From assembly GCA_039990395.1 (NCBI GenBank), contig JBDXFZ010000146.1:434001-498000 (forward strand): DNA of 64,000 bases. The letters are read 5' to 3'. The position numbers were made by a program, and so were the translations under genes. Shown here piece after piece: positions 35,055-44,360 of this stretch; within the stretch, counting starts at the first letter, position 1; the number at the start of each line of letters is the position of its first letter. Source of the stretch: CALINF01 sp039990395. Its GTDB lineage: Bacteria > Pseudomonadota > Gammaproteobacteria > Pseudomonadales > Halieaceae. Below the pieces are notes generated by a model. The model was not told where the DNA came from and searched no databases. It saw nothing but the letters and a program-made list of their open reading frames with translations.

Positions 35055-35066
35055 CTTCTGTTCTCC

Positions 35067-35519
35067 CTAAGCTTTCGTCTTGGCCAGATGTATACCCTTG
35101 CGAACACGCCCAAACGTGCCGCATCGACAGATATTGGTAATCTGGTTATCTATGTCCGCATCGGTAGCGTCGGGGTTGCTATCAAGCAGGCTGGCTGCTG
35201 CCATCATCATGCCAGGCTGACAATAGCCGCACTGTGGAATGTCCAGCTCGGCCCAGGCTTGTTGCACGGGGTGATCACCTTTGTCGGATAGGCCTTCGAT
35301 GGTTGTGATTTCACTACCCTCATTGACCGCTGCCAGTGGCATGACGCAGGCTCGCACCGGGTTGCCGTCGATATGAATGGTGCAAGCCCCGCAAACCGCG
35401 ATGCCACACCCAAATTTGGTGCCTGTCATACCCAACTGCTCTCGTATAACCCACAGCAGGGGGGTAGATTCATCAGCGTCTACGTTAAATGACGCGCCAT
35501 TAACTTTCAGTGTTTTCAT
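35067..35519 (-). CDS. [2Fe-2S] subunit (IorA-type) of the molybdenum hydroxylase
   Basis: 150 residues. Eight cysteines in the order expected for two [2Fe-2S] clusters: KFGCGIAVCGACTIHIDG near residue 40, with the plant-type cluster; QCGYCQPGMMMAA near 95; and ICRCGTFGRVR near 130. VNGASFNVDADESTPLLW opens the domain. It carries electrons from the molybdenum centre to an acceptor. It has no signal peptide and would be co-exported with the Tat-dependent IorB-like subunit. First gene of the compact minus-strand unit running to soxA. Confidence 0.92.
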   Translation of the reverse strand: MKTLKVNGASFNVDADESTPLLWVIREQLGMTGTKFGCGIAVCGACTIHIDGNPVRACVMPLAAVNEGSEITTIEGLSDKGDHPVQQAWAELDIPQCGYCQPGMMMAAASLLDSNPDATDADIDNQITNICRCGTFGRVRKGIHLAKTKA

Positions 35520-35647
35520 ACGCGGTGGCTCCCGGCCGGACCTTGTGGAATCTGTACTGTTTTACAGGAATGAGCGCTAACTTTAAACACTCAGGCGTGA
35601 CCTCGTTATACAAAGTTGCGCGATAAGCCTGATGATCGGTCTGTTCG

Positions 35648-37144
35648 TTATGCGGGCTCGATATTGGTATTGAGCCGGAACAGGTTCTCAGGGTCAAAGC
35701 GGCCTTTGAGTGCGGCGAGTTTTAGATAGTTGCTGCCGTAATTACTATTGATCATATTCTGGTCTTCGGTGAAAACATCATTGCTGTAGAAGCCGGCGGT
35801 GAAGGGTTCTACTGCGTTCCAGTACTGTTTGATATAGGCAATATGCTTGCCGGCGTCACTGCCGTACGGCCAGCCCACAAATGACAGGATATTGTGCCCG
35901 ACATCGCGATGAGCAAAGGCAGTTGCGTCGGGAGCGACGCGGTTGATCGCACCGCCTGACTGCTGTGTAGCCACCCAGGTCGCGCGGGTTGGGTCGGGTT
36001 TAAAGTTGTCGATCATTGCGCGCGCAAGCGTGGGCGTAACCTCGGGCACGAACCCGGACTTCATATAGGACCCATTGGCGCGCGGATCATCCTGATCGCC
36101 AGATTTTTGCAAGGCAAGATAGTCCCATTGTTTTACCGAACTCTTGACTAAGCTACCGGCTTTTTCGATAGGCGCAATGACGCGCTGGGCCTCCGCAGGG
36201 TCACCGGCGTAGACAACGTTGATAGAAACCATGGGGTCGCGCCCAGGAAATGCAGAGATACCGGCGCCCACGTGCAGCTCATCAGGAGCCTGCGCCGAAT
36301 ACTCGCCAAAGAACTCCAGCACCTGTGTTGCCTGGTTGAATGGGAATACATAGCTACCCGCGACAACGTCGGGCTGCATGTCATGCAGCTGAAACTTAAA
36401 GGCTGTTACCACACCGAAATTTCCGCCGCCACCGCGAACGGCCCAGAACAAGTCGGTATTCTGTTCTTCACTTGCATGCCGAATTTTGCCATCGGCCGTT
36501 ACCACTTCCACCGCCAATAGGTTGTCAATGGTGAGCCCAAACTTCCTGGCCAATCGACCAAATCCGCCACCCAGCGTTAGCCCGCCTACGCCAGTGTGCG
36601 ATACGGTTCCAGCAGTCGTGATCAGGCCGTGGGCCATTGCTTCATGATCCAGCTCAGCCAGCAGGCTGCCGCCGGCGACAAGCGCGGTTTTTTGCACAGG
36701 GTCGATGTACACACCCCGGTGATCGGACAGGTCTATCTGCATACCACTGTTGCAGGTCGACTTGCCGGAGGCGCTGTGGCCACCGCACTTCACTGCCAGT
36801 AGCAGTGACCGGTCTGCTGCGTACTGCACTGCCATGCTTACATCGGCGGCACCGCTGGCTTTTACCACCAGTGCGGGGTGCTTGTTGAAAGAGGGATTAA
36901 GTAGTTGTCTGGAGGTCTCGTACGAGGCGCTTCCAGGAAGCAGAACATCGCCGCGCAGCCCAGTGGCTAGTTCACGCACTGAGGCGGCGGGCAGAGTGAT
37001 TTCTTTTCCTGCCAGCGTAATCCCTTCCAGGTCGCGATCCGACGAATTACTGCCGGATTTTATGGCCGCATACAGCGGTGTATTAATGAGCGATAGTGGC
37101 CCAAGCGCGAGCGCGCCGCGTGCAAGTAATTGTCGTCTGAGCAT
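35648..37144 (-). CDS. Secreted FAD-linked oxidase with BBE domain
   Basis: 498 residues from the ATG at 37144, which has an AGGAG site nine bases upstream lying inside an earlier in-frame ATG (37162). A Tat-like signal begins LRRQLLARGALALGPLSL. The PCMH-type FAD domain includes VKCGGHSASGKSTCNSG near 124-140, with His as probable covalent FAD attachment, and THTGVGGLTLGGGFGRLARKF. The second covalent Cys of bicovalent enzymes appears replaced, as VSHTGVGG has no Cys. The C-terminal BBE motif NYGSNYLKLAALKGRFDP is near 470. Family members oxidise sugars, alkaloids or other alcohols with oxygen. It is 128 bases upstream of the IorA-like gene, so co-transcription is possible. Confidence 0.87.
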   Translation of the reverse strand: MLRRQLLARGALALGPLSLINTPLYAAIKSGSNSSDRDLEGITLAGKEITLPAASVRELATGLRGDVLLPGSASYETSRQLLNPSFNKHPALVVKASGAADVSMAVQYAADRSLLLAVKCGGHSASGKSTCNSGMQIDLSDHRGVYIDPVQKTALVAGGSLLAELDHEAMAHGLITTAGTVSHTGVGGLTLGGGFGRLARKFGLTIDNLLAVEVVTADGKIRHASEEQNTDLFWAVRGGGGNFGVVTAFKFQLHDMQPDVVAGSYVFPFNQATQVLEFFGEYSAQAPDELHVGAGISAFPGRDPMVSINVVYAGDPAEAQRVIAPIEKAGSLVKSSVKQWDYLALQKSGDQDDPRANGSYMKSGFVPEVTPTLARAMIDNFKPDPTRATWVATQQSGGAINRVAPDATAFAHRDVGHNILSFVGWPYGSDAGKHIAYIKQYWNAVEPFTAGFYSNDVFTEDQNMINSNYGSNYLKLAALKGRFDPENLFRLNTNIEPA

Positions 37145-37338
37145 CACTATTGTCTCCTGCATCTATACGCCTGCCGGCCTTGGTGTAGTGTAGTCGATAC
37201 TCTTGATTTTGCCCGTCCTATCGGTGCGCTAAGCCCGTCGATAGTGACCTGGGGTACTGCCGATTAAACCTGCGCGAACGATACAAAGGATGTGCAGGCT
37301 ATGAAATTGTGTACGTGAACGGGCTTAAAGTCGCTATC

Positions 37339-38247
37339 ATGCCCGCTGGCTGTCACTCTCGGAGCGCAACACTGAAACATCTTATCTTTCTGCTGACCTG
37401 CCTGTGTCTTTCCGCATCCCTGCCTGCTTCAACGCTTGCTGCGGGAGCGGCCTGGCAGCAGTCCTATACCGACGTTACCGCACTCGACTATCGAAATGCA
37501 GATAGGCGTATTTCTTACGGTGATGGGCAACAGCAATTTGTCGACCTGTGGTTACCTCAAGCCGCCGATCGGCCTGCGCCGGTGGCGGTACTCATACATG
37601 GCGGTTGTTGGTTAGCTGACTACGACATAGCGCACGTGCGGCCCCTTGCAACGGCGCTTGCGGACGCTGGGTTTGCCGTGTGGGGAGTTGAATATCGAAG
37701 AGTCGGTAATCCCGGTGGCGGGTGGACAGGCACCTTTGATGATGTCGCCAATGCACTCGAGACTTTACACAGCATGGAGGATGAGCGTCTGGATGTGTCC
37801 AGAGTTGCAGTGGTGGGCCATTCCGCCGGCGGTCATCTGGCGCTGTGGCTGGCAGCTCGCTCGTCGTTTGCGCACGGGCATCCCATGTATGCGCCCCTTG
37901 CAACCCCTGTTCGCGGAGCAATTGGGCTGGCGGCCATTACCAACCTTGTGGCGTACGCGCGCGGAGATAACAGCTGCGAGCGAGTTACCCCCCGATTGCT
38001 GGGAGGTGCTTCTGAGACCTGGCCACAGCGATATCTATATGCATCACCTGTTTCTCTACCTGCTGGTGCGCCAGTGACATTGCTGCAGGGCACGGCCGAT
38101 ACCATTGTCTCGCAGGACCAAGCCGCTGCAATGCCCCATGGTCGGGTGCTTTATCTGGAAGGCGCTGGACACTTTGACCTTGTTCATCCAGGTACCCCAG
38201 CGTTCCCGCTACTAGTGCAAACCCTGCAGGAGATGCTCACACCATGA
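37339..38247 (+). CDS. Probable kynurenine formamidase (alpha/beta hydrolase) with signal peptide
   Basis: 302 residues from ATG 37339. Esterase-type fold: oxyanion HGG motif in VLIHGGCWLADYD near 88, nucleophile Ser in VVGHSAGGHLALWLA near 155, and likely acid and His in GTADTIVSQDQ and GAGHFDLVHPG. Its stop overlaps the kynureninase start (ATGA). HGG/GHSAG arylformamidases commonly sit next to kynU, so it likely hydrolyses N-formylkynurenine. The N terminus (LKHLIFLLTCLCLSASLPAS) is a convincing Sec signal peptide, which would put this step in the periplasm. Another esterase role is possible. Confidence 0.75.
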   Translation: MPAGCHSRSATLKHLIFLLTCLCLSASLPASTLAAGAAWQQSYTDVTALDYRNADRRISYGDGQQQFVDLWLPQAADRPAPVAVLIHGGCWLADYDIAHVRPLATALADAGFAVWGVEYRRVGNPGGGWTGTFDDVANALETLHSMEDERLDVSRVAVVGHSAGGHLALWLAARSSFAHGHPMYAPLATPVRGAIGLAAITNLVAYARGDNSCERVTPRLLGGASETWPQRYLYASPVSLPAGAPVTLLQGTADTIVSQDQAAAMPHGRVLYLEGAGHFDLVHPGTPAFPLLVQTLQEMLTP

Positions 38248-39476
38248 CACAAGATCAGCTGGAAAAGCTGGATCGAGAGGATACGCTTGCACACAAGCGC
38301 GGACTCTTCGCGCTGCCGGCCAAAACGATCTATCTCGATGGCAATTCGCTGGGTGCTTTACCAACAGCGGTAGAGGCTGCCGTCGATGACGTGGTAACCC
38401 AACAATGGGGGCAGGACCTTATCGCAAGTTGGAACAAGCACAGCTGGATTGATCTGCCCGTTAGTGTAGGAGAGAAGATCGCACCACTGATAGGTGCGGC
38501 ATCCGGACAGGTTGTGTGCACCGATAGTATCTCGGTTAACCTTTTCAAGTTGCTCAGCACAGCGCTTTCATTGCAACCGGGGCGGCACACCATTGTGTCG
38601 CAGATGGATAACTTCCCGACCGATCTGTATATGGTTGAAGGGCTCGCACAGATGTTGGGGCCCGAGCGATGCCAGCTGCGCGCTGTTGATAGCGCTGCAT
38701 TACTCGATGCGTTGGATGACGATGTTGCCGTACTGCTGCTCACGCATGTGAATTTTCGCAGCGGCCACATGCATGATATGCAGGCATTGACTGCAGCAGC
38801 ACATGAACAGGGTGTACTAGTACTTTGGGATCTTGCGCATAGCGCCGGTGTGACAGCGCTGGAACTCGACCACTGGAACGTCGATATGGCGGTAGGGTGC
38901 GGCTACAAGTTTCTCAATGGAGGTCCCGGTGCGCCGGCATTTCTTTATCTGGCGGAGCGACATCAGAACAAGGTACCGCAACCGCTTAGCGGGTGGATGG
39001 GTCATCGCAGGTCCTTTGATTTTGCACCGGATTACGAACCTGCTAGCGGCGTGCAACGTTATCTTGGTGGTACGCCGTGTATTATCAGTATGACTGCTCT
39101 GAATGCTGCGCTGGATGTTTTTGCCAACGTTTCCATGGACGATGTGAGAGCCAAATCTTCGTTGCTTACCCAGTGTTTTATTGAACGGGTACAAGCGAAT
39201 GCATTGGATGGTTTACGCATTGTTTCACCGCTTGATTCGGCACAACGTGGTAGTCAGGTATCGTTGTCACACGACAGCGCCTACGCCATAGCACAAGCAT
39301 TAATCGAGGGGGGTGTTGTGGTAGATTTTCGGGCGCCCGATATAGTTAGATTCGGCTTTTCACCGCTGTACAATAGTTTCAGGGAGGTGGGTATTGCGGC
39401 TGAGAGATTAGCAGTGATCGTGCGCGAACAGCGTTTTCTAGAGCCACGATTTCAGGTGCGCTCACGCGTTACCTGA
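38244..39476 (+). CDS. kynU: Kynureninase
   Basis: 410 residues, PLP-dependent. Cleaves kynurenine to anthranilate and alanine in tryptophan degradation. Seen: LDGNSLGALP (31-40), SQMDNFPTDLYMVEGL (119-134) containing contacts for the PLP phosphate region, WDLAHSAG (195-202), and the PLP Schiff-base Lys222 in VGCGYKFLNGGPGAP. SGWMGHRRSFDF, LGGTPCIISM and the C-terminal VDFRAPDIVRFGFSPLYNS are specific. Start overlaps the formamidase stop. No tryptophan 2,3-dioxygenase gene is in the window. Confidence 0.95.
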   Translation: MTQDQLEKLDREDTLAHKRGLFALPAKTIYLDGNSLGALPTAVEAAVDDVVTQQWGQDLIASWNKHSWIDLPVSVGEKIAPLIGAASGQVVCTDSISVNLFKLLSTALSLQPGRHTIVSQMDNFPTDLYMVEGLAQMLGPERCQLRAVDSAALLDALDDDVAVLLLTHVNFRSGHMHDMQALTAAAHEQGVLVLWDLAHSAGVTALELDHWNVDMAVGCGYKFLNGGPGAPAFLYLAERHQNKVPQPLSGWMGHRRSFDFAPDYEPASGVQRYLGGTPCIISMTALNAALDVFANVSMDDVRAKSSLLTQCFIERVQANALDGLRIVSPLDSAQRGSQVSLSHDSAYAIAQALIEGGVVVDFRAPDIVRFGFSPLYNSFREVGIAAERLAVIVREQRFLEPRFQVRSRVT

Positions 39477-39481
39477 TTTAA

Positions 39482-39739
39482 CTACTCTGGAGGCAGGGTT
39501 CGCAATTGCTTCAGTATCGCTAGCCCCTTCTTGCGCTGTGCGTGGCACACGGCGATTTTTCGCTCCAGCGTGTTCTTTTCTTCGGCTTCCAGGGCCTGTG
39601 CCAGTTCATCTTGTAGTTTTTTTTCCTTTCCTTTGAGCTTCTCCAGCACTTCGCTGATTGAATCCATTTGCTGTTGTTGGGAGCGGCTGTCGGCGTCCAG
39701 AAAATCTTGTACCTTTTGCAAAATTTTGCGCATCTTCAT
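39482..39739 (-). CDS. Small coiled-coil protein linked to the phosphate transporter
   Basis: 85 residues, almost entirely predicted coiled coil: MDSISEVLEKLKGKEKKLQDEL and EAEEKNTLERKIAVCHAQRKK with heptad spacing. There is no signal peptide or TM segment. It starts inside the end of the Na/Pi-type transporter gene (ATGA overlap), so expression is coupled. The same transporter-plus-short-coiled-coil arrangement suggests an accessory or regulator of the transporter, but function is unknown. Confidence 0.78.
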   Translation of the reverse strand: MKMRKILQKVQDFLDADSRSQQQQMDSISEVLEKLKGKEKKLQDELAQALEAEEKNTLERKIAVCHAQRKKGLAILKQLRTLPPE

Positions 39740-41625
39740 GATTTCTCTCCACTTGGCTTAGACTGCGCTATTTTTATTGCAGCGTTGCGGGATGCGGTGC
39801 CGTTTTCTGAATTGACCTGTTGCTCATCCAATGTTTCATCTATCAGATTAGTAAGATCGTCGCTCTCCAATGCAATTTGCTGCTCGGCATGCATGATGGG
39901 TTCCGAGCGTGTGCCAAATACAATTTGTGCCATCTTGACTAAATGCTTGCCCAAGCTGAACGCATAGCCGTTGTCATTCATCAGCGAGGTTGCCGCTGCT
40001 GCTGGCAGCTGTCTCGATCTTATGAGTTGGTCGAGTACTCGATCGAGCTCGCGGTCGTTTTCCGCTAACTCTAGCAGCGCAGCGTCGAAGGATAACGCAT
40101 CGTTCTCGCCTTGCGTTTCAATCACACTGATTTCGCGCAACAGAGTAGCGAGCTCAATTCGAATACTGTCGTAGCGCTGGCGCACAATCGGGTTTGCGCT
40201 TTGAATACCCTTCGACATGTTCTTGTGCAGATGCTTCATATCTTTGGCGGCTTCAGCCAGACTGCGCCCGGCGACACGCAGCGCGCTAAGCTGCTCCGTA
40301 TCTTCACGGGCTACTGCTCGCGACTGGGCCATTGCAATGTAGTGTACGATTTCGCTCAGCAGGTGCTTGATGTGGTGATCGTAGTACTCGTCGATATTGA
40401 GTTCGCGAGCGCGCTTGGTGTCCGCCACAGCCGCAATGAGATCGCTTTCTGACTTGATAACGCCTCGGGGCAGGCTCAGCCCATGTGCGATCAACCTAAA
40501 CGTATTTTGGTAAAGCCTTATCAGCTCTTGTCTTATAGCCTCGCTCGCAGCACCGGGTACCTCAAGCGACGCCTCATTCAGGTAAACAGGCAGTGTAAGA
40601 GCCTCGGAAGGTGCTTGCATGATCCGCGTGAGAAACGAGGCCAGACGATTGATCATGGGCGTCATCAGTATCACGCCAATCAGATTAAACACGGTATGAA
40701 AAACCGCGAGCTTTAATGTGTAGTCAGTAGCGTTGATGCCAACCCCCGCGCAGATCCAGTCAACAAGTGTCGTAAGTTGATTGATCAGAGTGAGGGCGAT
40801 CACGCCAGTCGTCACGTTGAAGATCAGGTGCGCTGCTGCTAGCCGTCTGCCGTCGATGCCCGCGCCTAGCGAGCCAATGATTGCTGTGATTGTGGTACCT
40901 ACATTGGCACCGATGGCAAGGGCCAACGCGTTCTCATAGGTTACTTGCTGTGCGGCTAAAGCCGTAATGATGAGCACCATTGAGGCGTGACTGGACTGCA
41001 GAATCACGGTGGCGGAAATGCCTATGGCAGTAAATAGCAGTAGGCCTTTGATTCCGGGCAGGGCGAAGGAGGCCAGGTTCAAAGAACTGCCAAATGCATC
41101 GAACCCCTCCTTCATGTAGTGGATACCCAGGAATAAGAGCCCCAAACCCGCCAACCCACTGCCGATACCACGCCATAGCCGACTCGACTGGAGCATGAAT
41201 AGCACGCCCAGTGTCAGCAGCGGCATGGCATAGGCAGAGATACTGACTTTCAGCCCCAACCCGGCTATCAGCCATGCGCCGGTGGTGGTGCCCAGATTCG
41301 CACCAAATACGATTCCGATTCCAGCAGCCAGGTCCATAAGGCCCGCGCCCAGAAACGAGATGGTGATGAGTGAAACCAAAGAACTTGACTGCATAATGGT
41401 CGTACTCGCCATACCAAGGAACAAGCTCTGTCCTGTCGTACGAGTAGAGCGCCGCAAAATTCGTTCGAGAGTTCCGCCGCTGAATTGTTTAAAACCCTCC
41501 TCAAGCAGCAACATGCCAAGCAGGAACAGGGAGAGACCGGCGGCAATAACCTTGAAGTCCGGGCTGGCCCAAAACCCGTAGAGCAGAAGTAGAGCGACAA
41601 CCGGTAGCAGAAGGGCTTTGAGCAA
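39736..41625 (-). CDS. Na/Pi cotransporter-family protein with PhoU-like domain
   Basis: 629 residues. About ten TM segments in residues 1-345 with the two inverted-repeat QSS signatures of the NptA/PNaS family: MQSSSLVSLITISF near 80 and ILQSSHASMVLIITAL near 210. GANLGTTTGAWL and GANVGTTITAIIGSLG are the paired GANxGTT motifs. Residues 380-600 form a helical PhoU-like domain with sequence ARELNIDEYYDHHIKHLLSEIV, commonly attached in bacterial homologs. Likely moves phosphate or another anion with Na+, or exports phosphate. No pho regulatory genes adjoin it. Confidence 0.9.
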   Translation of the reverse strand: MLKALLLPVVALLLLYGFWASPDFKVIAAGLSLFLLGMLLLEEGFKQFSGGTLERILRRSTRTTGQSLFLGMASTTIMQSSSLVSLITISFLGAGLMDLAAGIGIVFGANLGTTTGAWLIAGLGLKVSISAYAMPLLTLGVLFMLQSSRLWRGIGSGLAGLGLLFLGIHYMKEGFDAFGSSLNLASFALPGIKGLLLFTAIGISATVILQSSHASMVLIITALAAQQVTYENALALAIGANVGTTITAIIGSLGAGIDGRRLAAAHLIFNVTTGVIALTLINQLTTLVDWICAGVGINATDYTLKLAVFHTVFNLIGVILMTPMINRLASFLTRIMQAPSEALTLPVYLNEASLEVPGAASEAIRQELIRLYQNTFRLIAHGLSLPRGVIKSESDLIAAVADTKRARELNIDEYYDHHIKHLLSEIVHYIAMAQSRAVAREDTEQLSALRVAGRSLAEAAKDMKHLHKNMSKGIQSANPIVRQRYDSIRIELATLLREISVIETQGENDALSFDAALLELAENDRELDRVLDQLIRSRQLPAAAATSLMNDNGYAFSLGKHLVKMAQIVFGTRSEPIMHAEQQIALESDDLTNLIDETLDEQQVNSENGTASRNAAIKIAQSKPSGEKS

Positions 41626-41904
41626 TTCTTGGTCCTCGTGTTTGCGCCAAGCGCGGACGCAGCGGCTCGTGGCGGCTTTGTTTTTCTGTGGCCGCTAGCC
41701 GAAGCGGTTGACCTGCAGAGTGTTCAGGCCTGTAACTGTAGCCCAGATTACCCCGGCGTTAGACTCGAATAGATCAACAAAATCAAATCTGCCCCAAACG
41801 ATTTAGTACGTAAAGGGCAACCCATTACAACGCATTTTTCGTGTTCGATTGAAACCCGGCTACCGTGCGCAGGAGTATGCGCAAGCGTGGGTCACCCAAC
41901 CGCG

Positions 41905-42840
41905 TTACGTGGGGCTAACCACATCGTCAATTCGCTGCTCTACAATACCTACGGGATCCTGATGAATCACTATGTCGGCGGTAGGAAAGCGCTTTAGCAA
42001 TGCTTCCTCAACTTCGTCTGAAATTTTGTGCGACTGTATTAAGGGCATGTGATCTTCCAGTTCAATATGCACCTGTATATAAACCGTGCGCCCGGACAGT
42101 CGAGTGCGCAAGTCATGAGCGCCCTCTACCTCTGGGTGTTCATTAATGAGATCAAGTATTTCCTGACGGCGCTCATCGGGTAACTCCTTGTCCAGCAAAT
42201 CGTTAAAGGCCTCGTAGCCGATATGCCAAGCGCTGTAAATAATGTAAACCGCTACACCCAGGGCAAAGATCGGATCCATACCAGACCATCCCCACTGAGT
42301 GAGAACCAGGGCCAGGATAATGGCGGTATTGGTAAACAGATCGGTCTTGTAGTGCAGCGAGTCCGCGCGGATCGCAACTGACCCGGTACGCTCGATGACA
42401 TGGTGCTGAATGGCCAACAAAATCAGCGTGGCTAAAATCGCGAATGCCATCACGGCAAGTCCGATGCCAAGATCCTGAAGCTGCGGTGGATTCACCAAAC
42501 GCTCGATAGATTCAACAATAAGATAAATACCGGAGCCGCAGATGAGTGTAGCTTGAGCAAGTCCAGCAACAGATTCTGCTTTGCCGTGTCCAAACCGATG
42601 CTGCTCATCGGGTGGCGACAGGGAGTAATTGACGGCAAATAGATTAACAAGTGAAGCACCCGCATCCAGAACAGAATCGATCAGCGAGGCAAGAATACTG
42701 ACTGACCCCGTCATAACGTAGGCACCGAGCTTGGCGGCAATCAACAGAGTAGCTGTTGTAACCGATGACACGGTAGCCAAACGCAATAAACGCGCGCTTT
42801 GAACTGGGTCAGCCAGAGCTTTTTGTTGTTTGGTGGGCAT
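41905..42840 (-). CDS. fieF: Cation diffusion facilitator (FieF-like)
   Basis: 311 residues. Six TM segments and a C-terminal cytoplasmic domain. Metal site residues: SLIDSVLDAGASLVN near 52-66, with Asp pair, and the second pair in RADSLHYKTDLFTNTAII near 155, both as in E. coli FieF (YiiP). DEQHRFGHGKAESVAGL near 80 is diagnostic. Cytoplasmic domain: VEGAHDLRTRLSGRTVYIQVHIELEDHMPL. It exports Zn2+, Fe2+ or similar ions in exchange for protons. Divergent from the MFS gene. Confidence 0.92.
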   Translation of the reverse strand: MPTKQQKALADPVQSARLLRLATVSSVTTATLLIAAKLGAYVMTGSVSILASLIDSVLDAGASLVNLFAVNYSLSPPDEQHRFGHGKAESVAGLAQATLICGSGIYLIVESIERLVNPPQLQDLGIGLAVMAFAILATLILLAIQHHVIERTGSVAIRADSLHYKTDLFTNTAIILALVLTQWGWSGMDPIFALGVAVYIIYSAWHIGYEAFNDLLDKELPDERRQEILDLINEHPEVEGAHDLRTRLSGRTVYIQVHIELEDHMPLIQSHKISDEVEEALLKRFPTADIVIHQDPVGIVEQRIDDVVSPT

Positions 42841-42934
42841 TATGCAATGATCTCACAGTCCCCGGCTCTGAACTACGCCTTATCTATCAGAGGCTCGTCG
42901 TCTTGCCCGGGTCGCAGAATAAGAAGGACATAGA

Positions 42935-44359
42935 ATGAAAGATCAGGCAGAAATCTCAGTCTGGACCAAGACCGCGTATGGCATCGGGTCTGTGGCTTAC
43001 GGGGTTAAGAATAACGGCTTCGACTACTTTTTCCTGATCTTTTATAGTCAGGTGCTGGGAGTAGATGCTGGGTTGGTCGGGCTAGCTTTGATGCTGGCGC
43101 TCGCATTCGACGCCATAAGTGATCCACTGGTGGGTTATCTCTCCGATAACACACATACGCGCTGGGGTCGTCGGCACCCATTCATGTACGCGGCCGCTCT
43201 GCCGGTAGCTTTAGGGTATGCCTTTATCTGGAACCCACCGGGTTCGATACAAGGCAACGATCTTTTTTGGTATATCACCTTGCTGGCCATCTTCGTGCGT
43301 ACCACGATCACTCTGTACGAGATACCCAGTGCAGCTTTGGCAGCCGAGCTAAGTACAGACTACGATCAGCGCACGAGTCTGCTTAGCTATCGCTATTTCT
43401 TTGGTTGGACGGGCGGCACGCTAATGGCAACGCTAGCTCTGGCGGTATTACTCGTGCCGACAGAGTCTGTTGCCAACGGATTATTTAATATTGAAGGCTA
43501 CGCCATGATGGGGTTGGTGGCTTCTGTAGCTATTTTTGTCTCTATCATTGTATCTGCCGTTGGCACCCACCATCGCATCCCTTATCTCGCAGCCCCGTCT
43601 GAGCAACGTAAGCTGTCGCTCTCTCGCATCTACAAAGAGCTGTTTGAAACACTAGCGAACCGCTCTTTCATGTCGTTATTTTTGGCGGCGTTGTTCGGTG
43701 CCATAGCCACCGGGTTAGGCGCGGGTTTGAACTACTATTTCATGACATTCTTTTGGGAATTCGATAATCAACAGATCAGTGTTCTGTCTGTATCAGTGGT
43801 ATTGTCTGCCGTTATCGGCTTCGTGATTTCGCCAATCGTCTCTCGGAAGCTGGGAAAGAAACGTGGGGCGATTATTATCGGTGTTCTGGCTTTCACAACC
43901 GCGCCGCTACCCATATTGCTGAAACTTCTAGGCCTGATGCCCGACGTTGGCAGTTCGCTGCTTTTCCCGGTGATCCTCGCCACTACAATATTTGATGTTG
44001 GATTGATCATCTGTTTTCAAACCTTGATGTCGGCGATGATTGCCGACCTGGTAGAAGAGAGCCAACTCAAAACGCAGCGTCGGTCAGAGGGGGTGTTCTT
44101 CGCAGCCATTACATTTACCCGCAAGTTTGTTCAGGGATTTGGGGTCGTTAGTGCCACCCTCATGCTGTCAATCGCACAGTTTCCAGAAGGAGCGGTGCCC
44201 GGAAGTGTGACTAACGAGGTGTTACATCGTCTTGGCTGGATGTATGTGCCTTCGATATTTTGCGTATGGATGATGATGATTGCCTGTCTGAAGTTTTACA
44301 ACATAGATCGAGCGCGGCATGAAGAAAACCTGGAGCGACTGAGCGACATGCAAGCCTGA
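42935..44359 (+). CDS. GPH-family MFS sugar:cation symporter
   Basis: 474 residues, twelve TM segments. Family motif SDPLVGYLSDNTHTRWGRRHPF near residues 60-82, then YEIPSAALAAELSTDYDQRTSL near 125 and DLVEESQLKTQRRSEGVFFA near 375. These identify the glycoside-pentoside-hexuronide:cation symporter group. AAGGA precedes the ATG by eight bases. The sugar is unknown; no glycosidase is adjacent. One base separates it from the pseudouridine synthase gene. Confidence 0.9.
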   Translation: MKDQAEISVWTKTAYGIGSVAYGVKNNGFDYFFLIFYSQVLGVDAGLVGLALMLALAFDAISDPLVGYLSDNTHTRWGRRHPFMYAAALPVALGYAFIWNPPGSIQGNDLFWYITLLAIFVRTTITLYEIPSAALAAELSTDYDQRTSLLSYRYFFGWTGGTLMATLALAVLLVPTESVANGLFNIEGYAMMGLVASVAIFVSIIVSAVGTHHRIPYLAAPSEQRKLSLSRIYKELFETLANRSFMSLFLAALFGAIATGLGAGLNYYFMTFFWEFDNQQISVLSVSVVLSAVIGFVISPIVSRKLGKKRGAIIIGVLAFTTAPLPILLKLLGLMPDVGSSLLFPVILATTIFDVGLIICFQTLMSAMIADLVEESQLKTQRRSEGVFFAAITFTRKFVQGFGVVSATLMLSIAQFPEGAVPGSVTNEVLHRLGWMYVPSIFCVWMMMIACLKFYNIDRARHEENLERLSDMQA

Positions 44360-44360
44360 A

